Below are positions 18,659 through 27,355 of a stretch of DNA of 64,000 nucleotides, piece after piece. The DNA comes from AP-15 sp963832875. Lineage in GTDB: Bacteria; Pseudomonadota; Alphaproteobacteria; ATCC43930; CGMCC-115725. The stretch lies in assembly GCA_963832875.1 (NCBI GenBank), contig CAWHWB010000003.1, positions 930,001-994,000 on the forward strand, given 5' to 3'. The position numbers and the translations under genes were made by a program. Each line of letters opens with the position of its first letter. Positions within the stretch are counted from its first letter, which is position 1. The notes under the pieces were generated by a model. That model was not told the origin of the DNA, searched no databases, and saw only the letters and a program-made list of their open reading frames with translations.

Positions 18659-19928
18659 ATGCGGCGGCCGGGCGGACCTCTCGACCCCGCAGTCGGCGCC
18701 GGGCCGCCTTTCGGTCTTTGGCCGGCGGCGACGGCGCGGCGGCTGGCGTTCGGGTTCGAGGCGGGCCTGGATGCTGCGGCGCTGCTGTTCTTCCCGCTTC
18801 TCGTGCTGGTGCCGCGGGGAATCGCGCCTTTGGCCTCGGTCTCCGGACTGTTTGCCGCCGGGCTCATATTGTCGGCGAGCGGACCGGTGAGGCGCCGCGG
18901 TCTCGCGGTTCCGGCCGGACTGCTTGCCGCTCTACTGGCCTGGGGCCTCGTTTCGACCCTATGGTCGATCGACCCCTCGCGCTCGCTCGATTTGACCGCC
19001 CGGCTCGCCGGCCTGTTTGTGGCCGGGCTGGCGATGACGCTCGCGGCCGATCTGGTTTCGGCGCCGCGACGGCTCAGCTCGTTTCTGCTCGGCGGTTTTG
19101 TCGTCGCGATCGCGCTGGCCACGGTCGATCTCGCCAGCCATGGGGCGCTGAGCAAGCCTTTTTCCGATCGCTTCTATCAGCCCGCATGGCTCAACCAGGC
19201 CTCGGTCGCGTTTGCCATCCTGCTGTTGCCGGCGAGCGCCACGCTCGTGGCGCGCGGCCACAAGATCCCAGCCCTGCTGTTCGCACTCGCGGCCGCCGGG
19301 ACGATCTGCGCGTTGGCCGGGACCGCGGCAAAGGTGGCGCTCGCCGCCGGGTTGCCGATGGCGCTGTTCTGTTATTGGCGGCGCGCCGGAGCGGCGCGAA
19401 CGGCAGCGCTGGCCGCGATCCTCGTCATCATCACCGCGCCCTTGACCTTTGCCCGGCTCGAACGCGGATCGGACCTGGTCGAGACAGCAGATGCCATCAA
19501 GCTCTCGGCCGGACACCGGCTGCTGATCTGGTCGTTTGTCGGCGATCGGATCGCCGAGCACCCTCTCGCCGGCTGGGGGCTCGAACTCGTCGCGGGCGAT
19601 CCCCGGCGGCGGCGACCCGATCCGGCCGGGTGAGACCTGGCTGCCGCTGCATCCGCACAATGCCGCACTTCAGCTTTGGCTCGAACTCGGGGTCCCGGGG
19701 GCGGTGCTATACGCGCTGCTGATCGGCTTAGCCTGGCGTGCGCTCGCCGCCTCCGAGTGGCCGCGCCTGTTTGCCGCCGCCGCCGCCGGCAGCCTTGCCA
19801 TCGGGTTCATCGCCACCTTCGCCACCTACGGGATCTGGGAGGAATGGTGGCAGGGAACCTTGTGGTTTTCGCTGTTTGTCGTTCTGGTCATGGCCCGGGT
19901 CGCGTCAGACGCCGCGGAGCGGACCTGA
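18659..19928 (+). pseudogene. O-antigen ligase/polymerase-like membrane protein (Wzy_C domain), one-base frameshift
   Basis: Polytopic inner-membrane protein of the O-antigen ligase/Wzy superfamily, which attaches or polymerises surface glycans using lipid-linked donors. About ten hydrophobic segments are seen. The large periplasmic loop characteristic of the family contains DRFYQPAWLNQASV and, later, GHRLLIWSFVGDRIAEHPLAGWGL. After this point the frame is broken; removing one A from CGAACTCG at 19582-19589 continues as DSSRAIPGGGDPI and then LHPHNAALQLWLELG, the conserved H..HN motif, to the stop at 19928, giving 422 residues. The stop overlaps the next start by one base. Probably intact in the organism. 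Confidence 0.83.
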
Positions 19929-20971
19929 TGCGGGTGTTCGCCACCCTGCCGCCGCGCCACTGGCGCGAGGCCGGGCCATTTGCCGCGGCGGCGGAAGCCG
20001 CCGGCTTCGACGCGGTGATGACCGTCGAGCTGGGCCACGATCCGTTTACCCCGCTCGCCTTTGCGGCGCTGGCCACGGCCGCGGTCGAGTTGACCACGTC
20101 GGTCGCCGTCGCCTTCCCCCGCAGCCCGACGGTCATCGCCAACCAGGCATGGGATCTCAATGCGAATGCGAACGGGCGGTTTGTGCTCGGTCTCGGCAGC
20201 CAGGTCAAAGGCCACAACGAACGCCGCTTCGGCATTTCGTGGAGCCCGCCGGCGCCCCGGCTGCGCGACTACATCGGCGCCCTACGCGCGCTCTGGCGCT
20301 GTTGGGAAACCGGGGAAAAGTTGGACTATCGAGGCGAGCATTATCGGCTCAGCCTGATGACCCCGGATTTCTCGCCGGAACCGACCGGATTGCCGCCGGT
20401 GCCGGTGACGATCGCCGCGGTCGGGACGGCAATGCTGCGCGTCGCCGGCGAGGTTGCGGACGGGGTGCGTCTTCACCCGCTGTGCTCGCGCCGGTACCTC
20501 GACGAGGTTTGCCTGCCGCGGATTGATGAGGGGATGCGGCGCGGCGGGCGCGGCCGGGCGCATTTCGATGTGCATGGCGGCGGGTTTGTCGCGACCGGTC
20601 CTGACGCGGCGGCGCTGGCCGAGGCGCTCGACGGAGTGCGCCGGCGGATCGCCTTTTACGGCTCGACCCGCAGCTATCTGCCGATCCTGTCGCTGCACGG
20701 GCTCGACGATCTCGGGCTGAAGCTGCACCGTCTGTCGGTCGAGGGACGGTGGGACGAGATGGCCGCCGAGGTCTCGGACGACGTGGTGCGCATTTTCGCT
20801 GCCTGCGGCACCTATCGCGAGATTGCCGCCGCGATCGAGATGCGCTTTGGCGGCCTCGCCAACTCGATCAATCTGGACTTTCCCGAAGCGGCCCCGGCCG
20901 GGCTGCAACGCGAGCTTTTGTCCGACATCCGCCGCATTCCGCATCGCTTCGAAGGCTTTGCCGCCGGCTGA
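19928..20971 (+). CDS. LLM-class (luciferase-like) F420-dependent oxidoreductase
   Basis: Flavin- or F420-dependent oxidoreductase of the bacterial luciferase superfamily; the substrate is unknown. ATG at 19928 overlaps the previous stop by one base (TGATG), giving 347 residues. The TIM-barrel features are an N-terminal strand MRVFATLP, then AAEAAGFDAVMTVELGHDPF, the RFVLGLGSQVKGHNERRFG cofactor-binding region, and PPVPVTIAAVG with RVAGEVADGVRLHPL near the middle. This layout matches the LLM subgroup often annotated TIGR03617. Coupled translation with a glycan-ligase gene is unusual and may be chance. Confidence 0.85.
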   Translation: MRVFATLPPRHWREAGPFAAAAEAAGFDAVMTVELGHDPFTPLAFAALATAAVELTTSVAVAFPRSPTVIANQAWDLNANANGRFVLGLGSQVKGHNERRFGISWSPPAPRLRDYIGALRALWRCWETGEKLDYRGEHYRLSLMTPDFSPEPTGLPPVPVTIAAVGTAMLRVAGEVADGVRLHPLCSRRYLDEVCLPRIDEGMRRGGRGRAHFDVHGGGFVATGPDAAALAEALDGVRRRIAFYGSTRSYLPILSLHGLDDLGLKLHRLSVEGRWDEMAAEVSDDVVRIFAACGTYREIAAAIEMRFGGLANSINLDFPEAAPAGLQRELLSDIRRIPHRFEGFAAG

Positions 20972-20978
20972 TCGGGCG

Positions 20979-21314
20979 TCAGTGCTGGTGGATCATAACG
21001 ACCCCGCCGCCGATCAGTACGATGCCGCCGATTTGTGGCCAGCCGAACGGCTCGCCCCATAATATGTGCGCCAGGACCGCGACGATCGCGTAGCTCGCCG
21101 AGACCGAGGGAAAGGCCTGCGAAACCGGGATCCGCTTCAGCGCCACGATGTAACAGAGCGCGGCAAAGACATAGATCGCAAAGCCCAGCATGGTGAGCGG
21201 GCTGGTCAGCTGCGCGGCGATCGTCGCCGAATGTTCGGCCGCCGACTTCAGCGCGATCTGGCCGAAAATGCCAAACAGGATCGCCGCTGCGAGGCTCGTA
21301 TAATAGATCGCCAT
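20979..21314 (-). CDS. EamA/SMR-like small four-helix transporter
   Basis: A 111-residue protein with four predicted membrane helices, the size of small multidrug resistance proteins and of the ArnE/ArnF undecaprenyl-phosphate-sugar flippase subunits. The start MAIYYTSLAAAILFG is used because upstream residues are polar and charged. The conserved half-repeat feature GFAIYVFAALCYIVALKRI, then VSQAFPSVSASYAIVAVLA and a terminal GGIVLIGGGVVMI are seen. The glycosyltransferase gene next door on the same strand (118 bases upstream) would fit a role in glycan or lipid-carrier flipping, but this is inference. Confidence 0.75.
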   Translation of the reverse strand: MAIYYTSLAAAILFGIFGQIALKSAAEHSATIAAQLTSPLTMLGFAIYVFAALCYIVALKRIPVSQAFPSVSASYAIVAVLAHILWGEPFGWPQIGGIVLIGGGVVMIHQH

Positions 21315-21432
21315 TGCACCATCCGGGCAAATGCTGTCGGCCTTCGGCCGAGGGCTCGGTCTAGCTCGGCGCAAGTAAAGACTTTACCACCGATTGGCGG
21401 ACCGCCAATTGCGGCGGACGCGGGCCAAAGGC

Positions 21433-22596
21433 TTACAGGCCGGCGGCGGCGGTCAGCGCGCCCAGAACCCGGTCGGCGGCGAAATGCTCGCAGGCCAGCG
21501 CCCGCGCGGCGCGGCTGTGCCCCGGATAATCGGCGGCGACCGCGTCGATCGCGGCCAGCGCCTCATCGGCGCTCGAATATTCGAATAGGCCACGCCCGAC
21601 CGGGTAGAACTTGCTGAACCCGGTGCGCATCGTCACCACCGGCCGTCCGGCGGCGAGATAGCAGGCGCTGCGATCGCTGAACCAGCCGCTGTTCGGCCGG
21701 ACATAGATGTCCTTGGCAACGGTGAATTCGCCGCGCGACCCGGCGATGAAGTCGCGATAAGGCGCCATCCCCGCGGAAATCGGACCCGGATCGACAAGGC
21801 TCCAGCCGCCTTCGGCGATCTCGTCACGCACTCCGGCATCGGGTGGGTTCATCGCCAAGGCAAAGCAGGTCTCGGGCCGGCGTCGCGGCAAATCGATAAA
21901 TCGCAGGAAGTTCACGTGCTTCGACCAAAAATATCGCAACCCGGCGAACGCGATGTCCTTGCCCTTGTTTTCCCAGGTGGCGACCGTCGTAAAGCAGCGC
22001 GGGGCATCGCCGGGTTCGGGCCACAGCGAGGGTATCACCGGCGGCCGGGTCGGGCGCCAGGCAATCCCGGACAGCGGCACCGGGCAGTCGGCCGCGCCCA
22101 AATTCTCGCCGTAGCTGAAGAAGTGAGTATGGGCATCGAGATAGGCGCGCGCCGCAAGGTCGGCTTCGGCGTATTTGATCTGCTCATAGACCGGATCGGT
22201 GTCGATCATGATGCGAACCGGGCAGGCGAGGTGCTCCTCGCGCAGCCGGGTGGCGCCGCAGAGATTGATCAGTCCTTCGGCCTCGGCGTAGAGCCGGTGC
22301 ACCCGTTGGCGTGCCAGCCCATGCCAGACATCGTTGATCGCATCCCAATAGGCCCACCGCTCGCCGAGCCCGTGACTTTCCATCGCGCGCCGCAGATAAG
22401 CGACGTTGTACTCGGATTGGGTCATGACGCTGGCGGCGCGCGGGTCGTAGGGGTTGGCCCCACCATCCTCGACATACCACACCTCGTAGCCGAGCTGTTG
22501 CAGGCCGAGCAGATAATGCATCGCCTGCCAAGCGATGCCGGCGAGCGGCATCTGACCGACGAAGTGGAGGACGAGGATCGTTCCGCGCTTGCCCAA
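21433..22596 (-). CDS. Glycosyltransferase-like protein (CgeB/GT-B type)
   Basis: A 387-residue protein resembling GT-B glycosyltransferases annotated CgeB-like or 'glycosyltransferase family 1'. The N-terminal half starts ILVLHFVGQMPLAGIAWQ, with glycines where a Rossmann loop would lie. The C-terminal half contains VRPNSGWFSDRSACYLAAGRP, similar to the donor-sugar-binding region of this group, and ends in a helix rich in Ala. No transmembrane segments are evident. It may act on surface or spore-like polysaccharide, but donor and acceptor are unknown. It lies upstream of the EamA-like gene on the same strand. Confidence 0.7.
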   Translation of the reverse strand: MGKRGTILVLHFVGQMPLAGIAWQAMHYLLGLQQLGYEVWYVEDGGANPYDPRAASVMTQSEYNVAYLRRAMESHGLGERWAYWDAINDVWHGLARQRVHRLYAEAEGLINLCGATRLREEHLACPVRIMIDTDPVYEQIKYAEADLAARAYLDAHTHFFSYGENLGAADCPVPLSGIAWRPTRPPVIPSLWPEPGDAPRCFTTVATWENKGKDIAFAGLRYFWSKHVNFLRFIDLPRRRPETCFALAMNPPDAGVRDEIAEGGWSLVDPGPISAGMAPYRDFIAGSRGEFTVAKDIYVRPNSGWFSDRSACYLAAGRPVVTMRTGFSKFYPVGRGLFEYSSADEALAAIDAVAADYPGHSRAARALACEHFAADRVLGALTAAAGL

Positions 22597-22768
22597 GGAT
22601 CACCTATGATCGCCCGCTCGGCCACAACGGTCGGCGCGCCGAATCATTTCCGCGGCGTGTTAGCTCCGTCGCAAGCGTGTCGGGTGCGGGTCGGGTGCGG
22701 CTCGCGCGGCAAGACCCCAAACCATGTGGGGTTGCCCATGCTCGGCGCGGCATGCTAGGCACGGAACC

Positions 22769-23233
22769 ATGATCGACAGCATTCTGGGGTGGTTGACGGG
22801 CACCCCCTCGGGCGGCCCGACAGGGCCGCAGGACGAGCTGCAGCTGGCGCTCGCCGCGTTGCTCGTCGAGGTGGCGCACAGCCACGACCATTTCGACGAA
22901 CGGGAACGTGCCGTGGTCGCGCGCCTGCTCGAACGCCGCTTCAAACTGTCGCACGAGGATGCGCGTTCCTTGCTGAGCGCGGGCGAACGCGAGGCCAGCC
23001 GCTCGGCCGAGCTTTTTCACCTTACCCAAATCGTCAACGAGCGGTTGTCCTTTGCGCAGCGGATCGAGCTGGTCGAGATGCTGTGGGAAGTGGCCTATGC
23101 CGACGGTGTGCTCGACCAGTACGAGGACAGTTTGCTGCGCCGAGTCGGCGGCCTGATCTATGTGCCCGATCGCGAACGCGGCATGGCGCGGCAGCGCGTT
23201 CTCGAGCGGCTGGGGCTCGACGCGACGCCCTGA
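22769..23233 (+). CDS. TerB-family tellurite-resistance-like protein
   Basis: A 154-residue all-helical TerB-like domain protein. The ATG at 22769 (MIDSILGWL) is preferred to an upstream ATG that gives a Cys/Arg-rich extension. The conserved pattern of acidic residues is seen twice, in EVAHSHDHFDERERAVV and in VAYADGVLDQYEDSLLRR, matching the two metal-binding-like helices of TerB. Function outside tellurite operons is unknown; this small stand-alone form is common in alphaproteobacteria. The gene is followed 59 bases later by fdxA. Confidence 0.85.
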   Translation: MIDSILGWLTGTPSGGPTGPQDELQLALAALLVEVAHSHDHFDERERAVVARLLERRFKLSHEDARSLLSAGEREASRSAELFHLTQIVNERLSFAQRIELVEMLWEVAYADGVLDQYEDSLLRRVGGLIYVPDRERGMARQRVLERLGLDATP

Positions 23234-23292
23234 TTCGTCGCCGAGCCGATCCGAACCGGCGCGCGGAGCGCTCAGGAGAAGAAGTCACCGCC

Positions 23293-23628
23293 ATGACCTA
23301 CGTCGTCACCGAAGCCTGCATTCGCTGCAAATACATGGATTGCGTGGAGGTATGCCCCGTCGACTGTTTCTACGAGGGCGAGAACATGCTCGTCATTCAT
23401 CCCGACGAGTGCATCGATTGCGGGGTGTGCGAGCCGGAATGCCCGGTCGACGCCATCATTCCCGACAGCGAGACCGAAGCCGAACGGTGGGTCGAGCTAA
23501 ACCGGGAATATTCGACGAGCTGGCCCAACATCACCCGCAAAAAGCCGTATCCCGAAGATGCCGACGAGTGGAAGGACATCCCCGACAAATACGAGAAACA
23601 GTTCAGTCCGAAGCCGGGCGGCAACTGA
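23293..23628 (+). CDS. fdxA: Ferredoxin FdxA (7Fe-8S type)
   Basis: Small electron carrier with one 3Fe-4S and one 4Fe-4S cluster. The 111-residue protein starts at ATG 23293 after an AGGAGAAG site. Cysteines appear as CIRCKYMDCVEVCP (residues 9-22) and CIDCGVCEPECP (40-51), with the extra Cys residues expected for this type; the long C-terminal tail (RWVELNREYSTSWPNITRKK) is typical of FdxA rather than short bacterial ferredoxins. The order fdxA then carD is common in alphaproteobacteria. Confidence 0.96.
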   Translation: MTYVVTEACIRCKYMDCVEVCPVDCFYEGENMLVIHPDECIDCGVCEPECPVDAIIPDSETEAERWVELNREYSTSWPNITRKKPYPEDADEWKDIPDKYEKQFSPKPGGN

Positions 23629-23848
23629 CTGAGCCGGACGGCGCAAGTCCGCGTCGGATATGTGCGCTAAGCATAGGTGACCCGCTGGCTTCAGAGGGCA
23701 TTTTGTGATAGTCTCGCGACGGTGCTATTGACGCGTTCCTTTCCGATTCCGCGCTCTTCGTCGAGTAGTGGGCGGTCGCAGGCGCCATCGTGCAGCGCCA
23801 GCTGAAGCGTCTGGGCATGGTCGCTCGGATCGATTGTGAGAGACGGAC

Positions 23849-24349
23849 ATGACGTCGGAAAAGCCTCCATTCTCCACAGGTGATCTCGTCGTCTATCCGA
23901 CGCATGGGGTGGGCAAGATCGTCGGTATCGAAAACCAGGAAATCGCCGGATATACGCTCAGCGTCTTTGTCGTCGCCTTTGACAAGGACAGAATGACGCT
24001 GCGGGTGCCGCTGGCCAAGGCCAAGGTGTCGGGTCTGCGCAAGCTGTCGAGCCGCAAGGAGATGGATGCCGCGTTGGCCAAGCTGCGCGGGCGCTCGCGC
24101 GCCAAGCGCACGATGTGGAGCCGGCGCGCGCAGGAATACCAGGCCAAGATCGCCTCCGGCGATCCCGCCTCGATCGCCGAGGTCGTGCGCGATCTCTACC
24201 GTAATGTTGGGCAGCCGGAGCAGTCCTACAGCGAGCGGCAGATTTATCAGGCCGCGCTCGATCGCTTCGTGCGCGAGTTCGCCGCCGTCGAGCGCATCGA
24301 TGAGACGACCGCGACGCAGCGGGTCGAGCAGTTGCTGACCGCCGCCTGA
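23849..24349 (+). CDS. carD: CarD-family transcriptional regulator
   Basis: RNA-polymerase-binding regulator that stabilises open promoter complexes, notably at rRNA promoters, and does not bind a specific operator. The 166-residue protein has the N-terminal Tudor-like RNA-polymerase-interaction domain (residues 6-65: GDLVVYPTHGVGKIVGIE ... DRMTLRVPLAKA), then a helical DNA-binding domain with the WSRRAQEYQAKIASGD and VVRDLYRN motifs. It lies 220 bases after fdxA; that gap should contain its promoter, though no clear one was seen. Confidence 0.93.
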   Translation: MTSEKPPFSTGDLVVYPTHGVGKIVGIENQEIAGYTLSVFVVAFDKDRMTLRVPLAKAKVSGLRKLSSRKEMDAALAKLRGRSRAKRTMWSRRAQEYQAKIASGDPASIAEVVRDLYRNVGQPEQSYSERQIYQAALDRFVREFAAVERIDETTATQRVEQLLTAA

Positions 24350-24386
24350 ACCGGGCGACGCCGCCGAGGACCAGGCGGGGCGCGGC

Positions 24387-25196
24387 GTGAACCGGGCACG
24401 GCCCGAGCAGCATCTTGCACATCTACGGGCTGCACGGCGCGTTTGGGCGATTTCCGTGATCCATGCCGAGGCATCGCGATTAGTGCGCCTGCACGACCGG
24501 ATCAGTGAGCGCTTTCAGGAGGGCGACCGGGTCGTCTATCTCGGCGATTATCTCGGGCACGGCGAAGCGGTGCGGGCAACGATCGACGAGCTGCTCGATT
24601 TTCGCCGCCGGATTCTGGGTCGCCGGCACGGCTTTTCCTGCGATGTGGCCTTTCTACGCGGCGCGCAGGAAGAAATGTGGCAGAAGCTGCTGCAGCTGCA
24701 ATTCGCACCCAATCCCGGCGAAGTGCTGCAATGGATGGTCAGGGCCGGCGTCGAACCAACGGTGCGCGCCTATGGCGGCGATTTGCGCCAGGGTTTTGCC
24801 GCCGCCCGCGACGGCCCGCGCACGATCACACGATGGACCGGGACATTGCGCAGCGCAATGAACGCGGCGCCAGGGCACATCATGCTGTTTTCGGCGCTGC
24901 GCCATGCGGCCTTTACCGAAGATCGCGGGCTGTTATTCGTGCATGCCTCGATCGATCCGTCACGCCCGCTCGCCGCGCAAGGCGATGCCTTCTGGTGGGG
25001 CGGCAACGACATCCTCGACCTTTCCGCCTCGTTCGCAGGTTTTCGCCGGGTGGTCAGAGGTGTGGACCGAGAGCATCGCGGGTTGGTCGAGCGCGAGTTC
25101 GCGGTCTCGCTCGACGGCGGCGCCGGCCGGGGCGGCCATCTGATCGCGGCCTGCTTCGGGCCGGACGGCGGGATCCTCGACCGTGTCGAGGCGTGA
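24387..25196 (+). CDS. Calcineurin-like phosphatase-fold protein lacking catalytic residues
   Basis: A 269-residue protein with the outline of a bacterial serine/threonine phosphatase of the metallophosphoesterase family, but with altered metal ligands. Where active members have GDIHG it reads SVIHAE (residues 23-28), losing the first metal Asp. GDYVDRG is GDYLGHG, with the second Asp lost, and GNHE is GAQE, losing Asn and His. VHASID replaces the usual VHAGI. The rest of the fold (LVFLGDY-like strand, FLRGxxEEM helix, VHA strand, FWWGG) is kept, so the gene is under selection as a fold, probably as a pseudophosphatase. It lies 37 bases downstream of carD and may be co-transcribed. Confidence 0.72.
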   Translation: MNRARPEQHLAHLRAARRVWAISVIHAEASRLVRLHDRISERFQEGDRVVYLGDYLGHGEAVRATIDELLDFRRRILGRRHGFSCDVAFLRGAQEEMWQKLLQLQFAPNPGEVLQWMVRAGVEPTVRAYGGDLRQGFAAARDGPRTITRWTGTLRSAMNAAPGHIMLFSALRHAAFTEDRGLLFVHASIDPSRPLAAQGDAFWWGGNDILDLSASFAGFRRVVRGVDREHRGLVEREFAVSLDGGAGRGGHLIAACFGPDGGILDRVEA

Positions 25197-25220
25197 TCGG
25201 CTCGGTCACGGCTTCGAGGG

Positions 25221-25976
25221 TCAGATCGCGGTATAGCCGCCGTCGACCAAGAGGTCGCTGCCGGTGACAAAGCTGGCGCCGTCGCCGGCAAGAAACACCG
25301 CGGCTGCGGCGATCTCCGACGGTTGGCCGAGGCGTCCCGAGAGATGCTTGGGGCCGATGGCGGCGCGCGCTGCCGCAAAGCTGCCGTAGCGGCGCACGAT
25401 CCGTTCGGTCTCGACGGCTCCCGGCGACAAGCTATTGACCCGAATATTCTGCCCGGCATGGTCGATCGCCATGACCTTGGCGAGCTGGATCAGGGCGCCC
25501 TTGGTCGCGCAATAAGCCGCGCGCCCCGGGCTGCCGACGCGCCCGAGCTGCGAGGCGATCAGGATGATCGACCCGCGCCCACCGGCGATCATCAGCGGCA
25601 GCACCGCGCGGCACAGCAGAAACGACCCGGTCAGGTTCACAGCCAGCACCCGCTCCCACTCGCCAGGGTCGGTCTCCAGAATCGTGCCGCCGGCGTCGTG
25701 CGGCGCGGCGCCGCTGACCAGGATGTCGAGTCGGCCAAAGGCGTTCTGGGCCGACGCCGCAGCCGCCCGCGTATCCTCTTCGACGGTCACGTCGCAGCGT
25801 TGGGCCAACGCGCGACCCCCGGCCTGTTCGACCAGCCGCGCCGTTTCGCCGGCCCCCTCCATATCGATGTCGCAGCAGGCGACCGCCGCTCCGGCCTCGC
25901 CAAATGCCTGCGAAATCGCCCGGCCGATGCCCCCTGCGGCGCCGCTGACGAGGGCGGCTTTTCCGCTGAGCGTCAT
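25221..25976 (-). CDS. Short-chain dehydrogenase/reductase (SDR, classical)
   Basis: NAD(P)-dependent oxidoreductase of 251 residues, substrate unknown. Cofactor loop GAAGGIG (residues 12-18); acidic Asp after the second strand (CCDIDME) favours NAD(H). The catalytic residues are Ser142, Tyr155 and Lys159 (YCATK), with the NxxG-like region AVNLTGSF before them. The C-terminal FVTGSDLLVDGG is the standard SDR ending. It lies 26 bases downstream of a sugar-type ABC ATPase on the same strand, so it may act on the imported sugar or polyol. Confidence 0.92.
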   Translation of the reverse strand: MTLSGKAALVSGAAGGIGRAISQAFGEAGAAVACCDIDMEGAGETARLVEQAGGRALAQRCDVTVEEDTRAAAASAQNAFGRLDILVSGAAPHDAGGTILETDPGEWERVLAVNLTGSFLLCRAVLPLMIAGGRGSIILIASQLGRVGSPGRAAYCATKGALIQLAKVMAIDHAGQNIRVNSLSPGAVETERIVRRYGSFAAARAAIGPKHLSGRLGQPSEIAAAAVFLAGDGASFVTGSDLLVDGGYTAI

Positions 25977-26002
25977 CCGGCAGCTCGCTCGGCCGCCAGG
26001 GG

Positions 26003-27100
26003 TCAGACCACCAATTCAGTGTCCGGGTCGATCAGGTGCATCTGATTGAGATCGGCAACGAGCGGCATCGACTCGCCGGCGCCGCCCGCGGCGGTCGGGT
26101 TGACGCGGCCGCACACCTCAATCCCGTCGACGACGAAATAGACCATCGTTTCTATGCCCATCGGCTCGACAACGTCGAGCTTGGCCGAGAACGGCACGGC
26201 GCCCGGCACGGATTCGCCCCGCGCTTCGGTGATGTGTTCGGGACGCAATCCAAACAGGAGCTCGCTGCCGACGTGCGAACGGTAATGTGACTCGCGCGAC
26301 GGCGGCACCGGGAAGGAGAGCCAATCCGACAGCCGAACCGTCAGCCCGCTGCCGTTTTCGACCAGGCGGCAGGGCAGCAGGTTCATCGTCGGCGAACCGA
26401 TGAAGCCGGCGACGAACCGGGTCCTCGGATGGTGGTAGACTTCGTAAGGCGTGCCGATCTGGTCGATCCGCCCGGCGTTCATGACGACGACGCGGTCGGC
26501 CAGGGTCATCGCCTCGATCTGGTCGTGGGTGACATAGACCGTCGTCGTCGTGACCTTCTGATGCACCTTTTTGATTTCGGTACGCATTTGCACGCGCAGC
26601 TTGGCGTCTAAGTTCGATAGCGGCTCGTCAAACAGGAAGACCTTGGGATTGCGGACGATTGCGCGACCCATCGCCACGCGCTGGCGCTGCCCGCCGGACA
26701 GCGCCTTTGGCCGGCGGTCGAGCAAGGCGGTGATATCGAGGATTCGGGCGGCGGCCTCGACCCGCTCCTTGATCTCCGCCTTTGGAAATCTCTTCAGACG
26801 CAAGCCAAATGACATATTTTCAAAGACGGTCATATGTGGATAAAGCGCGTAGTTTTGGAACACCATCGCGATGTCCCGGTCCTTAGGCGGCATGTCGTTG
26901 ACCAGTTGATCGCCAATATAGATCTCGCCCTCGGTGCATTCTTCGAGCCCGGCGATCATCCGCAAGGTCGTGCTCTTGCCGCACCCCGATGGGCCGACCA
27001 GCACGATAAACTCGCGGTCGGCGATGTCGAGATCGATCCCCCGCACCGCTGGGGTCTTGTCGAAGGTCTTGACGATGTTCCGAAGCGCGACCTGCGCCAT
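26003..27100 (-). CDS. Carbohydrate/glycerol-3-phosphate-type ABC transporter ATP-binding protein (UgpC/MalK-like)
   Basis: Cytosolic ATPase of a CUT1-type sugar importer. The 365 residues include Walker A GPSGCGKST (36-44), the Q loop FQNYALYPHMT, signature LSGGQRQRVAMGRA, Walker B VFLFDEP and H-loop THD, followed by a TOBE-type C-terminal domain (about 235-365: GLRPEHI). No binding protein or full permease lies beside it; only 13-14 codons of a permease C terminus remain just upstream. Such ATPases can serve several importers, so it may work in trans. The SDR gene follows by 26 bases. Confidence 0.93.
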   Translation of the reverse strand: MAQVALRNIVKTFDKTPAVRGIDLDIADREFIVLVGPSGCGKSTTLRMIAGLEECTEGEIYIGDQLVNDMPPKDRDIAMVFQNYALYPHMTVFENMSFGLRLKRFPKAEIKERVEAAARILDITALLDRRPKALSGGQRQRVAMGRAIVRNPKVFLFDEPLSNLDAKLRVQMRTEIKKVHQKVTTTTVYVTHDQIEAMTLADRVVVMNAGRIDQIGTPYEVYHHPRTRFVAGFIGSPTMNLLPCRLVENGSGLTVRLSDWLSFPVPPSRESHYRSHVGSELLFGLRPEHITEARGESVPGAVPFSAKLDVVEPMGIETMVYFVVDGIEVCGRVNPTAAGGAGESMPLVADLNQMHLIDPDTELVV

Positions 27101-27105
27101 GCTGC

Positions 27106-27150
27106 TCAGCCTTTCGTCATGCCGGCGGTCAGGCCGGAAACATAGATGTC
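27106..27150 (-). pseudogene. Stub of a sugar ABC transporter permease (C-terminal end only)
   Basis: Minus-strand reading ends IYVSGLTAGMTKG then TGA, five bases before the start of the ATPase gene. This is the characteristic tail of CUT1 membrane subunits (xYFVRGLTAGAVKG). Upstream of the Ile the similarity stops abruptly (about 27150), and no membrane segment follows in any frame. A deletion has removed the rest of the permease and presumably the earlier part of the operon. Confidence 0.6.
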
Positions 27151-27355
27151 ATCCCTCGTGCAGCTCGGCCCGCTGTGTGCCCGCTCGGCCGGACTCTGCA
27201 AGCTTTCGGCAGCCTGACGCACCGAAACGCCGGAGGATTGCGGTCATTGTAGCGCAGCCATGCGAAATCGTGCCACCTATTTTATGCTGCACGGGGCGGC
27301 GGCGGGTCAGCAGCAGTCGATTCGCAGGCTGCGCGACGGGTGCGTTCCGATCTGG

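Noticed and set aside
27258..27276. Sigma-54-like TGGCACG element on the minus strand upstream of the ABC ATPase region
   Set aside because: The GC of the -12 element is one base too close to the GG of the -24 element, and it lies before a truncated gene stub.
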